The notes under the pieces are model-generated. The model worked only from the letters and a program-made list of their open reading frames with translations, ran no database searches and was not told the origin of the DNA. From CGIF01 sp031674855 (GTDB lineage: Bacteria; Bacillota_I; Bacilli_A; Mycoplasmatales; CGIF01): a DNA stretch of 64,000 nucleotides. The first letter of the stretch is position 1; each line of letters begins with the position of its first letter. The DNA lies in contig CP125275.1 of assembly GCA_031674855.1 (NCBI GenBank), forward strand, positions 372,001 through 436,000, given 5' to 3'. Shown one piece after another: positions 20,933 to 31,141 of the stretch. Position numbers and translations under genes: made by a program.

Positions 20933-21939
20933 ATGAATAATTTAATTTCCTATAATCATTATATAAGTGTTAATAAGAGATGAAAACTAACCCCGCAGGA
21001 AATAGTCAGACTTCAAGCCGAAGGCATAACTCAAAAAATTATTGCCAAAACCCATAATAGAACTGACCGAACTATTAGATATTGAAAAAAATGAACAGGC
21101 GAAAAGCTTCAAAAAAGAGGTCGCAAATTAAGAATTGTTGATGATGTTCTGGAAAAGTTAATTTCTTATGTAGAAAACAACAATACTGTCACTTTAGTAG
21201 AAATCTCTGACTGTCTCTTTCAAGCAACTGGTCAAAGATTCAGTGTTCCAACTATCTTTCGAGCTTTGGAAAGAGTTAATAAGCCTTTAAAAAAAGGCAC
21301 TAAGCAACATATTAAACAAGATAAGGAAAAAGTTAAAAAGTTTGTTGCTGAGAACTCTTATTTATTATCTTCAGATTCTTTATTGGCATTAGATGAATGC
21401 GGTTTTAACTTAGGAGCAGTTCCCAAATATGCTCGGGCTGATAAAGGTCAAAGAGCAGTGATTAAGCGAATCATTACTAAAGGTCTCCACTATACTTTGT
21501 TATTGTGTATAAAGAATGTAAACCAACAAGCAGTCATTCATTATCAATTAACCAAAGAAAAGATTGATGCTAAGTTTTTTTATGACTTTTTAGAAGCAAT
21601 TAATCTTCCTAATGAAGAAAAACACTATCTTTTATTGGATAATGCTACTATTCATCATGCTCCTATAAAAGAGAAGCATTAGGATTACCAAATATTCAAG
21701 AGCAATCCATGAGTAAGAATATTGAGATTAAATATTTAGTTTCTTATACTCCTGAACTTAACCCTACGGAAAAGTGTTTTAATTTTATCAAACATTATTA
21801 TCGTAAAGCAAGACCACAAACTTTTTCAGAATTAAAGGAGGTTGTTGAAGAAGCGATTGCTAAATTACAAAATCAGGATTTAAGGAAGTGGTTTAAAAGT
21901 TGTTTCGATTATGACAGTTGGCATGGAAGAGGAAAATAA
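20933..21939 (+). pseudogene. IS630-family transposase, frameshifted
   Basis: About 335 residues if repaired. An N-terminal helix-turn-helix (LTPQEIVRLQAEGITQKIIA) is followed by the DDE catalytic core: LLALDECGFNLG (first Asp), YLLLDNATIHHAP (second Asp) and TPELNPTEKCFNFIK (Glu). The frame breaks at ataaaagag near 21667-21670, where one extra A restores it. Some IS630 elements use a -1 programmed frameshift, so this may be regulation rather than decay, but the position just after the second Asp is unusual. The gene ends at the base before the restriction-gene fusion on the opposite strand. Terminal inverted repeats were not identified by eye. Confidence 0.8.
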
Positions 21940-22950
21940 CTATTTCCCGAATAGTGATTCCGATGTAAGGAGGAAATTTATTTTGAAAAATGTAATATAA
22001 CGAAAAGTAAATTCATCAGTATATTTTTGAGCATGTTTTCTGCTTACTTGATGATAAGTTCCATCAATCCCTCTCTTTAAATGAGACCAAAAACCTTCAA
22101 TAGTATTAGTGTGGACCATTCCATTAGCATATTGTTTCGCACTATGATTTACTATTTGATGATTAAAGTTTCGTTGATCATCTTCATCTTTATCACGAAT
22201 TTGTTTTCTCAAAACATACACTTGATCTATTTGTGTCCCATATAAATCTTCTTCAAGATTAATTCCGTAAGTTTCAGTCACAACATAAAATTTTGCATAA
22301 GGATTACCTCTTTTAATTTTTTCTGCCGTAGCTATTAAACCTTGTAACATTGTTTTATCTAAATAAGTTTTGCATTCAATACTTAAAATAGGGATTTTGA
22401 TATCTTTCTTTTTATTATCTATGACAACTTCACATTTCTTATAAATGGCAAAATCCTGATTTTTTTCCTCAACTCTAAACGAAGAATTATTTACAAAATC
22501 TTCAAGACTCTTTGGATTGAAATAGAGATTAGAATAAGCCTTTGTTTTTCCTATTTCTAAACCTACTCAATCCTCATCTTCCCTAGAAAACAAGATAAAT
22601 AAAAACTCCTCAAGAATACTTGATCGAAAACTTTTCTTTGCTTGATCGGAAAGGTTCAAATTTTCTTTTTTGCTCACAACCTTCGAAAATACTCTGTAAT
22701 CATTAAGGCATTTAGCTATCTCAAAAAAATTTAATTTATTAGAATATTTAGAGATAATTTCTCTATACTCTAAATACTTATCAATTGCTTCTATTAGGGA
22801 AGAAAAATATTTGGTTTTTTTCTCTTTTTCTAGTTCTGATAATTTTCCTCATTTTTCTCACTTTTTGAATAAATTTCCAGCATGATGATTTCCTTTTTCT
22901 TTTTTATATTCTTTAAGTCTGTCTAACAGAATTTTTTCTCTACTTTCCAT
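21940..22950 (-). CDS. Bpu10I-like restriction endonuclease fused to IS1595 remnant
   Basis: 336 residues, all one frame with UGA as Trp. The first 245 residues resemble Bpu10I-type type II endonucleases, especially SIECKTYLDKTMLQGLIATA, GNPYAKFYVVTET and IDQVYVLRKQ. The last 85 residues are instead the C-terminal part of an ISXO2/IS1595 transposase (VHTNTIEGFWSHLKRG, KHAQKYTDEFTFRYI), including the conserved Glu region. The joint is around DKDEDDQRN. The enzyme core is probably complete through its IECK motif, so activity is possible but unproven. The start overlaps the methyltransferase stop by 11 bp, a normal restriction-modification arrangement. Confidence 0.7.
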
Positions 22951-23706
22951 TGGCAATTCTTTCTTGAGCTTTACGGCAAAACATAGGGTTGATGTCTATT
23001 CCGCAATATTTTCTTTCTAACTTATAAGCTACTTTGGTAGTTGTTCCTACACCATTGAAAGGATCTAAAACAATATCATTCTTAAAGGAAAATAATTTAA
23101 TTACTCTTTTGGCTAATTCTTCTGGAAACATAGCATCATGATTAAACTCTTTCATTTTTCTTTCAGGAGCAATACTTCATTTACCTACTGTTCAACTTTT
23201 GAATTCTTCAGCAGTTATATCAATGTCTTCTTTTTTTCCTTTCTTTTTGATATCACCCTTACTAAATACTTCTACAAACTCCCAAGTATATTTCAAATAA
23301 GGGCTAGAAGGAGAACACCAAGAACCTCAAGCAGTATATTTAGCATTATAGTTGTTCTTCTCTCACAAGATTTCATTACGAAAGTTCAATCCTAATTTTC
23401 TTAAGATTTCACTAATGATATGATGGCTTGGAACATAATCAGAAAACAAAGGCTGAATGTTGACAATTAATCTTCCTCCATGATTTAAAACTCTATAGCG
23501 CATTGTTTAAAGATTTTTTCAAGTTTATAGAAGTATTCTTCTCAATTATTTTTTTCCCCCAAATCAGCTTGTTCCATTCCAAAATTATAAGGCGGAGAAG
23601 TAAAGATAAGATCTACTGAAGAAGAAGGGATCTTTTTTAATACTTCCTCGCTGTCACCGATAATGATTTGATTGATGAATTTCTTAATTTTTTTCTCTTT
23701 TTGCAT
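22940..23706 (-). pseudogene. DNA methyltransferase (N4/N6 class), frameshifted
   Basis: About 255 residues if repaired. The N-terminal part has the catalytic motif IV, DLIFTSPPYNFGM. The C-terminal part has DPFNGVGTTTKVA (SAM-binding motif I) and YCGIDINPMFCRKAQERI. The motif IV before motif I order defines the beta-type exocyclic amino methyltransferases. A frame break near 23505 (tttaaacaatgcgc on the coding strand) separates the halves, and one extra base joins them. Loss of a methyltransferase with an active partner endonuclease would be lethal, so either the break is an error or both genes are decaying. Confidence 0.75.
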
Positions 23707-23731
23707 TATTTTTACTTAAGATGATAAATGA

Positions 23732-23845
23732 TTAGAATATTATTCCGCCTATTATCAACAAAAAGACGCTTGCTTGAATTCATTTTTCTCTCTTCGCTTG
23801 TATTATTGATCTAGTAATTAGTATGTTGCTTTTTAACTTTTTCAT
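23732..23845 (-). CDS. Possible small membrane peptide
   Basis: 37 residues, MKKLKSNILITRSIIQAKRE, ending in a hydrophobic segment (ASVFLLIIGGIIF). It is 26 bp upstream of the methyltransferase. The stretch 23850-24080 upstream holds a start-less open frame of about 50 codons, possibly a gene remnant, and nothing else recognisable. Confidence 0.3.
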
Positions 23846-24082
23846 TTACAATTTCCAATCTCTTTTACTGACTATGAGTATTGCTATAAAAATTCTATCC
23901 TTTGAGGCAACAATAAAACTTTTTGTTTCTTTACTATCTGAATAATATTTCCAAATATAGATAGTGCCAACTCAAATAACTCGGCGAAAATTATTCTATA
24001 TTAATTAATTTTAGAAATTGATAAAAGAATAAATCTTAATAACCCCTCAATCAATCTCTTTTTTTCTATTGATGAGAGAACA

Positions 24083-24439
24083 TTACTCTACTTTACTAAA
24101 TTCCTTAACAGTTAATCGCTTATAATCTCTTAAAGTTTGTTTAGCTAGTTCGTTATAAATCTTGCCTTGGTATAAGATGTTAATCCTTTTTTCTTCGCTA
24201 GGATCTATTTCTCCTACTTCCATGTTTCTTACTATTCTAAAAAGTTCAAGTTTCTTTTTGTAGGGATCTTTATGACTATTTAGCACCAAAGCCATCTGTT
24301 CTAACTTGTTAACTTGGAAGTCAGATAACTTCTCTTCTGATACTAATTCAAGCAGTTTTTTTCCGTTAATTAGATGCTTATTTGTTCCAAGTTTGGCGAA
24401 CTTAATACCACTATAGTTATTATTATTTGATTTTTTCAT
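24083..24439 (-). CDS. Hypothetical protein
   Basis: 118 residues starting MKKSNNNNYSGIKFAKLG. Soluble and helical (FQVNKLEQMALVLNSHKD), ending in a Lys-rich RDYKRLTVKEFSKVE. No UGA codons in the frame. It lies between the restriction locus and the second IS630 element and is divergent from the latter. No family recognised. Confidence 0.5.
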   Translation of the reverse strand: MKKSNNNNYSGIKFAKLGTNKHLINGKKLLELVSEEKLSDFQVNKLEQMALVLNSHKDPYKKKLELFRIVRNMEVGEIDPSEEKRINILYQGKIYNELAKQTLRDYKRLTVKEFSKVE

Positions 24440-24607
24440 AACCACGATTATTTAATTTGGCTGAAATTAATATATATTTCGTTCGTAATATTCAATTTCG
24501 TTAAACATTACAATTCAACTTGTATATAAGATTAATTTTAGCCTTGAATAGATTTAAAGGGTTATTTTAATTGGTATTATTTTATCTAATAAAATAACTT
24601 ATAGAAT

Positions 24608-25852
24608 ATGGCGGAATATCTAGCTATAATCACTGGTGAACAAAAGACAACTAATAAGAATGTTTGAAAATACAACTTTGTAGATACTAAAACTAACAAA
24701 GGAGACTTCTTCCTAAATAATTACCGAATAAATTACATTCCTAATCTTAAAGGAGAACTGAAACTTTTCGAAAGTGATAACCATCCCAAGTTCTATGAAG
24801 ATTTTCAACAAGATGTTGCTAATTTCGATGAGAAGCTTTTTCAACAAGAGGCCACTATTAAATTAAGCAGAGGTTTAGAAAGGGAGATTGCAGCAACTGA
24901 AAAAAGATTTAGCAAGAAAAGGATAAATTTAATTGAAAGATCCAAGCATCTAATTAGTTTGCGATCACAGAAAGAGTTTACTCAAAAGGAAATAGCTCGT
25001 GTTTATAACAAAAGCACCAGAACTATAAGAAGATGAGAAAAGCCCAGACTTATCTTTCAAAGAGCTGGAAGAAAACCAGTAATGACTAATTATCACTTAA
25101 TACTTCTAATAGACCATGTATTTAAATGCCCAAAATTGTTTCAACAAGAAAGAATTGATTATATTTTTGCGAAAACAGATCAAAGTTATAGTCAACAAGT
25201 CATTTCACTAAATTTAAAAAGATTAGGACTTCATCGTAAAGTAATTCCTTATTATTATACTCAACAAAAAGCTCTAATGTATGAATATTGAAAGTTTGTA
25301 AGCGAGATAATTCCTAATTTACCTCCACATCTTCTTTTGGCTTTGGATGAGAGTGGTTTTTCCACCAATTTAGGCCTCCGTTATGGTTATGCTCCCACTT
25401 GAAATAGAGTCAAAGCTGATAAGCCAGGATGAGGAATTAATTACAGTTTGATTTCACTAATCCACAATGTTGAAAAAAATGGAATAGTTCATGCCGAACT
25501 AATTGAAGGAACAGTGGATGCCGAAGTATTTCATAACTTCCTAACTAATTTTGAACTTCCCACTAATGAAGAATACTATTTGCTAATGGATAATGTTGGT
25601 TTCCATAAGACAGATAAAATCAGAGAACTATTAAAGCAAAAGAATATTAGTCCTATCTATATAGTTGCTCACTTTCCTCAATTAAATCCTACTGAATGGT
25701 TCTTTAATACTATTAAGCATGATGTCAAGAAATACACGCCCAGAACCAAGGAGGGGTTAGAGGATGCTCTTGCTGGAATAATAAAAGAACTTCAAGGGGA
25801 AGATATGACTAAATATTTCAAAAATTGTTTAGATTTTAAGATAGATTACTAA
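24608..25852 (+). CDS. IS630-family transposase with N-terminal extension, intact
   Basis: 414 residues in one uninterrupted frame with UGA as Trp. The first 100 residues (MAEYLAIITGEQKTTNKN onward) have no counterpart in the first IS630 copy. A helix-turn-helix (KEFTQKEIARVYNKSTRTIR) follows, then the DDE core: LALDESGFSTNLG, YLLMDNVGFHKTD and PQLNPTEWFFNTIK. All three catalytic acids are present, so it may be active. It ends convergently with the fourth AIG1 gene, overlapping by 4 bp, so the AIG1 gene lies at the element's edge. Terminal repeats were not identified. Confidence 0.85.
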
Positions 25853-26649
25853 AAGTTTCTAGGAAAACCAAAAGGATTGAAATGTTGTTGCTGAACTTGT
25901 TGAGCAACTAAATTATTTATTCTTTCTTGCAATTGTCTATTTTCTTTTAATAGTTGATTAATTTGACTTTGCTGTTCATCGCCGTGAGATTTTTCATCAA
26001 GATAATTCCTAATTCGCTCGTTTATTTCATTTAAATTGCTTGGTTGATAAAATTCCTTACAATTGGTGGACAAATATTTACGCAGGAAAGCTCGGCAATC
26101 ATTACGAGTTCTTAACTGACGATCTTCCTTTTCAGTTAAGTTATTAACATGAATAAGCCGATTACAAGAACGCAAGATAGTAGCAACATCTTCATTTTGA
26201 CTCATCATCACTTCTTTATTTTTTCGACGTTGTTCAGGATCACGAAAACTAGGAAAATTAGTTTGCACAATAGTAGTGTATTTACTAATATCTTCAGCGA
26301 AGAGAACGGTCCTTAATAAATTATAAGCTTTTACATCTTCTTTCGTAAATCTACCGCTAAAAACGAAAAAGATTTGATTTAAACCATTGCTAACTCCATT
26401 AATGGCATTGGTTAGTCTACTTAAAGTTTCTGCTTCAGTGAAACGATTATCACCTATTCCGATAGCATCAATAATGTGATAAATCATATCTTCGCCTTTT
26501 AAACGAAAATGTCCAATTTGAGCTCCTTCCGACTGACTAATTCCGTATTCACTTTCTTTAAAGTTGTTTGTATTACTCATTACATTAGCCAAAGTAGAAC
26601 GACCTTTTCCCGTTCTGCCTACTAATAATATTGTTCTTTCATTTACCAT
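25849..26649 (-). CDS. AIG1/GIMAP-type GTPase, short tail
   Basis: 266 residues. P-loop variant LVGRTGKGRSTLANVM: the lysine-serine of GxxxxGK(S/T) is changed to GKGRST, so the P-loop lysine is displaced to Arg and nucleotide binding may be weakened. Further motifs are FKESEYGISQSEGAQIGHF, IDAIGIGDNRFT (DxxG replaced by DAIG), NQIFFVFSGRFTKEDVKAY and TTIVQTNFPSF. The C-terminus is a short coiled coil ending in a Gln-rich, Phe-rich stretch (QQVQQQHFNPFGF). It looks like a diverging paralogue. A plus-strand gene begins about 85 bp upstream, leaving room for divergent promoters. Confidence 0.8.
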   Translation of the reverse strand: MVNERTILLVGRTGKGRSTLANVMSNTNNFKESEYGISQSEGAQIGHFRLKGEDMIYHIIDAIGIGDNRFTEAETLSRLTNAINGVSNGLNQIFFVFSGRFTKEDVKAYNLLRTVLFAEDISKYTTIVQTNFPSFRDPEQRRKNKEVMMSQNEDVATILRSCNRLIHVNNLTEKEDRQLRTRNDCRAFLRKYLSTNCKEFYQPSNLNEINERIRNYLDEKSHGDEQQSQINQLLKENRQLQERINNLVAQQVQQQHFNPFGFPRNF

Positions 26650-26732
26650 ATTTATAAATTTTAAGCTAGGTTAGAAAAATTAATAGAATAAAAAGGTGAT
26701 TTATAACTTGATAAAAAGCGGACATTTATTTT

Positions 26733-27329
26733 TTGTATTGTAGTATTCCCGAAAGTCAAACTTTGAGAACTTTAATTGAAAACTGTGGAGCGGATAAAAA
26801 TTCTTTAGCAAGTGAATTAACTAGATTAAAAGGAATAGTGAAGGAAATTGTTTCGTCTCTATCCTTACCAGAAAACGCCACAAAAAAACAAATTTTGGAA
26901 GCGATAAGGAAATTATCAGCAAATAAAGAGAGCTCCAATAACACAGGCTATGAAGTAATTAAAGCGGAAAATGACAAACTAAAAGCAGAAAACACTCTTT
27001 TAAAAAGCGGTGATGAAAAATATAAAAAGATACAAGAATTATTATCTAGGATAGAAATTTTAGAGCAATTAGGGTTCAAACTTACTGATGATGAAAAGAA
27101 TCAAATTACCCAAGCTCATTCAATAGAACAAGTTGAAGAGATAAAAGGCAGAATAATCAAGGGTAATTTTAATAAATTACTAAACCAAAATAGTAATTAC
27201 TTTAAAATAACTATTATACTAGCAACATTAGCAATTTGCAGTATGATAGTTGCGACTTGATCATTGTTAAGAAAGAATGAATTAAGTCAAATTAAACCGA
27301 TGAAAAAAGTCAACAGCAAAAAGAAATAG
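26733..27329 (+). CDS. Tail-anchored coiled-coil protein
   Basis: 198 residues from a TTG start; the true 5' end is uncertain. The N-terminal 150 residues are helical with a heptad region (VIKAENDKLKAENTLLKSGD). One membrane segment (ITIILATLAICSMIVATW) lies near the C-terminus, followed by a basic tail (KKVNSKKK). Divergent from the AIG1 gene, so possibly its membrane partner, as at 18353. No family recognised. Confidence 0.55.
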
Positions 27330-27344
27330 TTTTAATATTTTATT

Positions 27345-27488
27345 GTGAATTACCAAAATCAAAACTGATTAGTAGAGAGACTAAAAACTAAAAAAGTGAG
27401 ATGATTTAACTTTTTGAAAAGATTAAAAGAATATGAATTAGAATTGGTTAATTGAGATGTTTATTTAATAAGTGTTGAGGGGGTATAA
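27345..27488 (+). CDS. Possible 47-residue basic peptide
   Basis: GTG-started frame (VNYQNQNWLVERLKTKKV) rich in Lys, Leu and UGA-Trp. Its stop lies inside the GGGGG...CCCCC hairpin just before the LRR gene, so it could be a leader peptide. Weak support. Confidence 0.25.
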
Positions 27489-27498
27489 ACTCCCCCCT
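27477..27498 (+). promoter_or_regulatory. G/C hairpin directly before LRR start codon
   Basis: gagggggtataaactccccc forms a five G:C stem with an 8-nt loop and ends at the LRR start codon. The G run would otherwise be the only good ribosome-binding site, so the hairpin could hide it. Such a stem stands out in this AT-rich sequence. Confidence 0.4.
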
Positions 27499-29616
27499 AT
27501 GCATTTCCAAATTGAACTTCCTAATTCTAATGATGAGGTTATCAAATTTAATGATTCCAACATAACATTAGATGAAAACGGAATTTTTGATATCGGAGGA
27601 TTAGACATCGATGGATATTGACACGAAGAAAACAGAAAAAAATTCGGCGGAAAAAAACTAATATTTACAAATTGCACAGGATTAAAAAAAATTGAAGCTG
27701 ATGCTTTAGGTTTAAGGGGGATAGAAATAATTGATTGCGAAAAATTAGAAAGAATATCCGCTTCCAATAATAGGTTAGAAGAATTAGATTTAAGCATTTC
27801 TAATTCGAAAGAATTGGTTTATTTAAATGTTTCTGCTAACAATTTAAAAACTCTTAAAATAAAAAACTGCGACAATTTAGAGACTTTAAAATGTCAGAAT
27901 AATAAGTTAAAAAAACTAGATTTAAGCGATAACAATAAATTAGAAGATTTAGATTGTTCTTTTAATGAAATTGAAAGATTTTTCTTGCAATGATTGTTAT
28001 TTGACAGGTTTGAACTGCAATAATTTAGAAAATTTAAAATTTTTAAACTGTTCAAACAATGTAAAAAATTCTGACATTTGTTGCCTTAATGACAATTTTA
28101 CGAAATTAGAACTAGATAATTGTAAATCGCTTGAAGTACTGGATGCTTCGGAAAATGCTTTAAAAAAATTAGAGTTAAGAGATCACCCTAATTTATGAAA
28201 TGTCGCTTGCAAGTTAAATTGTTTAGGAGATTTGATAATTGAAAAATGTCCTCGATTGAAACTTTTGGAATTTTCTCAACAAAATCGATCTCTACTTTTT
28301 TCTATAGATATAATTAATAAATTGAAAAAAGAAATAGAAAAGAACAAGTCCAAAAGCATTGACTTTATCTTAAGGAAAATTTACATTAGTAAAGGAAAAT
28401 TTTTAGATACAATTTTAACCGCATCTCCTACTACTAAATATTTAACTAGTGATCAAGATAACATTCTAAATAATGAAAAAATTTTACAAACTTTAAATTT
28501 TTTTCCTCTTAATCGAAATAGTCGCTACTCTTTTTGTAAACTTGATAACAATTTAAAAATTGACAAAATAAGTCGTGAGAATTTATTATCCCTAACTCAT
28601 TCCGAAAAAACGAAATTCTATGATTATGAAAGCTCTGAACCTATCGAACTAAATAAAAGTTTTTTCCCCAAACTTAATGAAAAAGAAAGCGGAGTATGCA
28701 ATTTAGGTTTTAGTGATAGATTTGAAAATGCTATTGATGAAAGAAAAAAAGAAGATGAAAATGCGGAACAAGACTGCCTCAGAGCTGAACAAGAAAAAAA
28801 TAATCCCACATTTGTCACCCCCCCTTCTCCGAAAAACACAAATCCTGAAGAAAGACAAAAATACTATGGTCCAGCAAATTGATACTTTCCTACTAATAAG
28901 CAAGGTATAGGAGATATTGAAATCAGCCAAAAGGATATAATAGGTCATTTAGTTATAGAAAATTGACCAGATTTAAAAAAAGCTAATGTTGGCAATAATG
29001 ATTTAACCAATTTAACGGTTAGTAATTGCCCTAAACTGGCGTGATTAAATTATGCTCATAATGATTTTGACAAAGGAGTAAGAGCCACGATTAACAAATG
29101 TCCTCGACTCAAACCCGAAAACATCCATAATGAAAATTGTGATGGTCATTATGGTTGAAGGCCAACTTTAACTCAAGAAGAAAAAAGCAAAAAAACCAGC
29201 AATGTCAAACTTCAGAATCTTCTCAAACAGACTTCCAATCTAACTTGAAAAGAAATCTATGATCAGTTAAAACTGATTAAAGTTAATGAGGTTGATAATA
29301 ATCTCTATCTTATCTTCGAGAGATAATTGAATCTAAGTTTGAAACTGAAGTAATAAATCTCATTATTAAGTATCGAGATACTCAAGAAATCACTCAAGAC
29401 CAATTCAAAAATGAAATTGAAAAATTAAATCCTTACTTTTTTTTACTTAGTGATTTTACGAAAGAACAACTTAATCGTGTTTTATCCCCCTTGACTCATA
29501 ATTTTGTAATTAATTCTTCCTACCAAAAACCTATTTGACCTTGAATTTTTATTAGTTCAGGATTTGTTATTTTGACTTCTTATATTTTTTTAATTATTAA
29601 ATCCAAAAAAAAATAA
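27499..29616 (+). pseudogene. Tail-anchored leucine-rich-repeat protein, two frame breaks
   Basis: About 705 residues if repaired. The N-terminal half has repeats of the LxxLDCSxNxLKxLxL type (for example LETLKCQNNKLKKLDLSDNN and LEDLDCSFN), interrupted by a break near 27965. A second block (LIIEKCPRLKLLEFSQQN) leads to a charged, Pro-rich region (NNPTFVTPPSPKNTNPEERQ) and another LRR-like stretch (VIENWPDLKKANVGNNDLTN). The second break is near 29315. The protein ends in one membrane segment (IFISSGFVILTSYIFLII) and KSKKK. LRRs make protein-binding surfaces, so a role in binding host or cell proteins is plausible. The frame breaks have opposite signs, so decay cannot be excluded. Confidence 0.65.
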
Positions 29617-29649
29617 AATTTTTTTTACAATTAGCATTATTTTTATATA

Positions 29650-29913
29650 ATGCAAAATAATAATATTATGAATAATATAGAAACTAGAACTAAAAACATA
29701 AGTTTAACGATAGATTCTTCTATTTACTCTGAATTAAAAAATTATGTCCCGCAAGGAAAATTAAGTTCTTTAACTAACAAGCTGTTTAAGGAATATCTTG
29801 AAGGGAAAAAAAAAGAAAAACTGGTAACTTCTTACCAAAGAATTGCCAAATCAAAATCTCGTCAAGAAACTCATCAATTCACCGAAGGGGCTATTCAAGA
29901 TGGCATCAAGTAA
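29650..29913 (+). CDS. Antitoxin of a MazEF-like module
   Basis: 87 residues with a ribbon-helix-helix-like start (ISLTIDSSIYSELKNYVPQG) and a basic linker (KKKEKLVTSYQRIAKSKSRQ). ATG at 29650 or 29668. Its stop overlaps the toxin start by 14 bp. Expected to bind and silence the toxin and to repress the operon. Assigned from RHH pattern and pairing. Confidence 0.7.
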   Translation: MQNNNIMNNIETRTKNISLTIDSSIYSELKNYVPQGKLSSLTNKLFKEYLEGKKKEKLVTSYQRIAKSKSRQETHQFTEGAIQDGIK

Positions 29914-30280
29914 TAAATTTCCTAAAAAAGGAGAAATTTGGTTAGTTGATTATACCGCAAATTTTAATGAAATTTTTGGAATTGAAAGTAAAATTAAAAA
30001 AATTAGACCATCATTAATATTAAGCAATGATATCCAAAACGAATATAGTAACGATATATTAGTTGCCCCCATTACTAGTGTTGAAATTAATAATATCGAA
30101 TTGGCAGAGTTGCTGATTAAATCTAATAAAGAATGCGGATTAGATAAAGACAGCAAGGCTTTGATTTATATTATTAGAACAGTTGATAAAAAATTTCGTC
30201 TCAAAAATTTGATAGGAAAAATAAGTGCCGAGGAGTTAAAAAAAGCAGAAGATGTTGTTAGATTAGTATTCGATGTATAA
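29900..30280 (+). CDS. MazF/PemK-type toxin
   Basis: 126 residues starting MASSNKFPKKGEIWLVDY. The family features KKGEIWLVDY, KIRPSLILSNDIQ, VAPITSVE and KALIYIIRTVDK are visible. It is longer than the copy at 13477, with an insertion after the first strand (NFNEIFGIESKIKK). The start is chosen at the ATG that overlaps the antitoxin end rather than the upstream in-frame start. Endoribonuclease toxin by family. Intact. Confidence 0.8.
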   Translation: MASSNKFPKKGEIWLVDYTANFNEIFGIESKIKKIRPSLILSNDIQNEYSNDILVAPITSVEINNIELAELLIKSNKECGLDKDSKALIYIIRTVDKKFRLKNLIGKISAEELKKAEDVVRLVFDV

Positions 30281-30355
30281 ACAATTTGACTTCAATTTAA
30301 AAAACTTTCAGTTTAGAGAATAAAATTTAAAAATAAATTAAATATTGTTTAATTA

Positions 30356-31129
30356 ATGAAAAATAATAAAATTAAAAAAAGTAACTTTTGCTTATTATTT
30401 TCAGCGACCTTTTTACACTTGTTTTCGTTATTTTGTTCATTTCATCGCGACAAGTATCGACAACCTGGTTGCTATCGAGAAGCGAATTACTGACTTACTT
30501 TTTTTGGCTGATGATGCGGCTGAGCCTCTCTAATTACCATCGTTTATTTTATTTACAAACTATTTAGACTTAACAAAACTGACCACAGTTATTTTGATAA
30601 GGTTTTTGATTTAATTGTAATCAATGCTAATATTATCACAATTAGTATTTTTACCATTAGTGTGATTTTAAAATTGCAGCCTTTGCCAAAAAACAGCGAC
30701 AAAATGGTTGAAATTTTTTCTTGAGAAGTCAACTCTCGAAAATTTTGATTATTCTACTCAATAATTTGACATTATTTAGCTCCTATTTTAACGATTGTTT
30801 ACTTTGCGCGCAGAAAAATCAGTCTAGCTCAAACTTATTTTGAACGTCGGCAATTATTTTTTTATAGTTTTTTACATCCCATTATTTACTTTATTTACGT
30901 TCTTGTTCGTCCTAGTGTTCCGGGGGCAGATAAATTTCCTTACAGTGAAGGTTGTCCTAGATATCCCTACTTTTTTTTTGAATTAATAACAAGCAATAAA
31001 TCCCATGATGTTATTCGCGGCTTTACTATTATTGCTATTATTTTTTTCTGATTGTTCGCTTTCTGATTCGCTACTTTATTTTTTTGATGATATTCCAATC
31101 ACAAAATAAAAATTCGCAAAAAAATTTAA
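30356..31129 (+). CDS. Six-helix membrane protein, Pr6Pr-like
   Basis: 257 residues, about six hydrophobic segments with many UGA-Trp. The pair WHYLAPILTIVYFARRK and YSFLHPIIYFIYVLVRP resembles the conserved His/Pro loops of Pr6Pr (FAR-17a/AIG1-like) membrane proteins found in Mollicutes and Gram-positives. The YPYFFFELI segment before the last helix also fits. Function of the family in bacteria is not known. A second membrane gene starts 12 bp downstream. Confidence 0.55.
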
Positions 31130-31141
31130 ATTTATAATCTT

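Noticed and set aside
21660..21675. Programmed -1 frameshift of the IS630 transposase
   Set aside because: Not accepted as such: the run is only A4 and no slippery heptamer with a downstream stem is evident. It is listed as a frame break instead.
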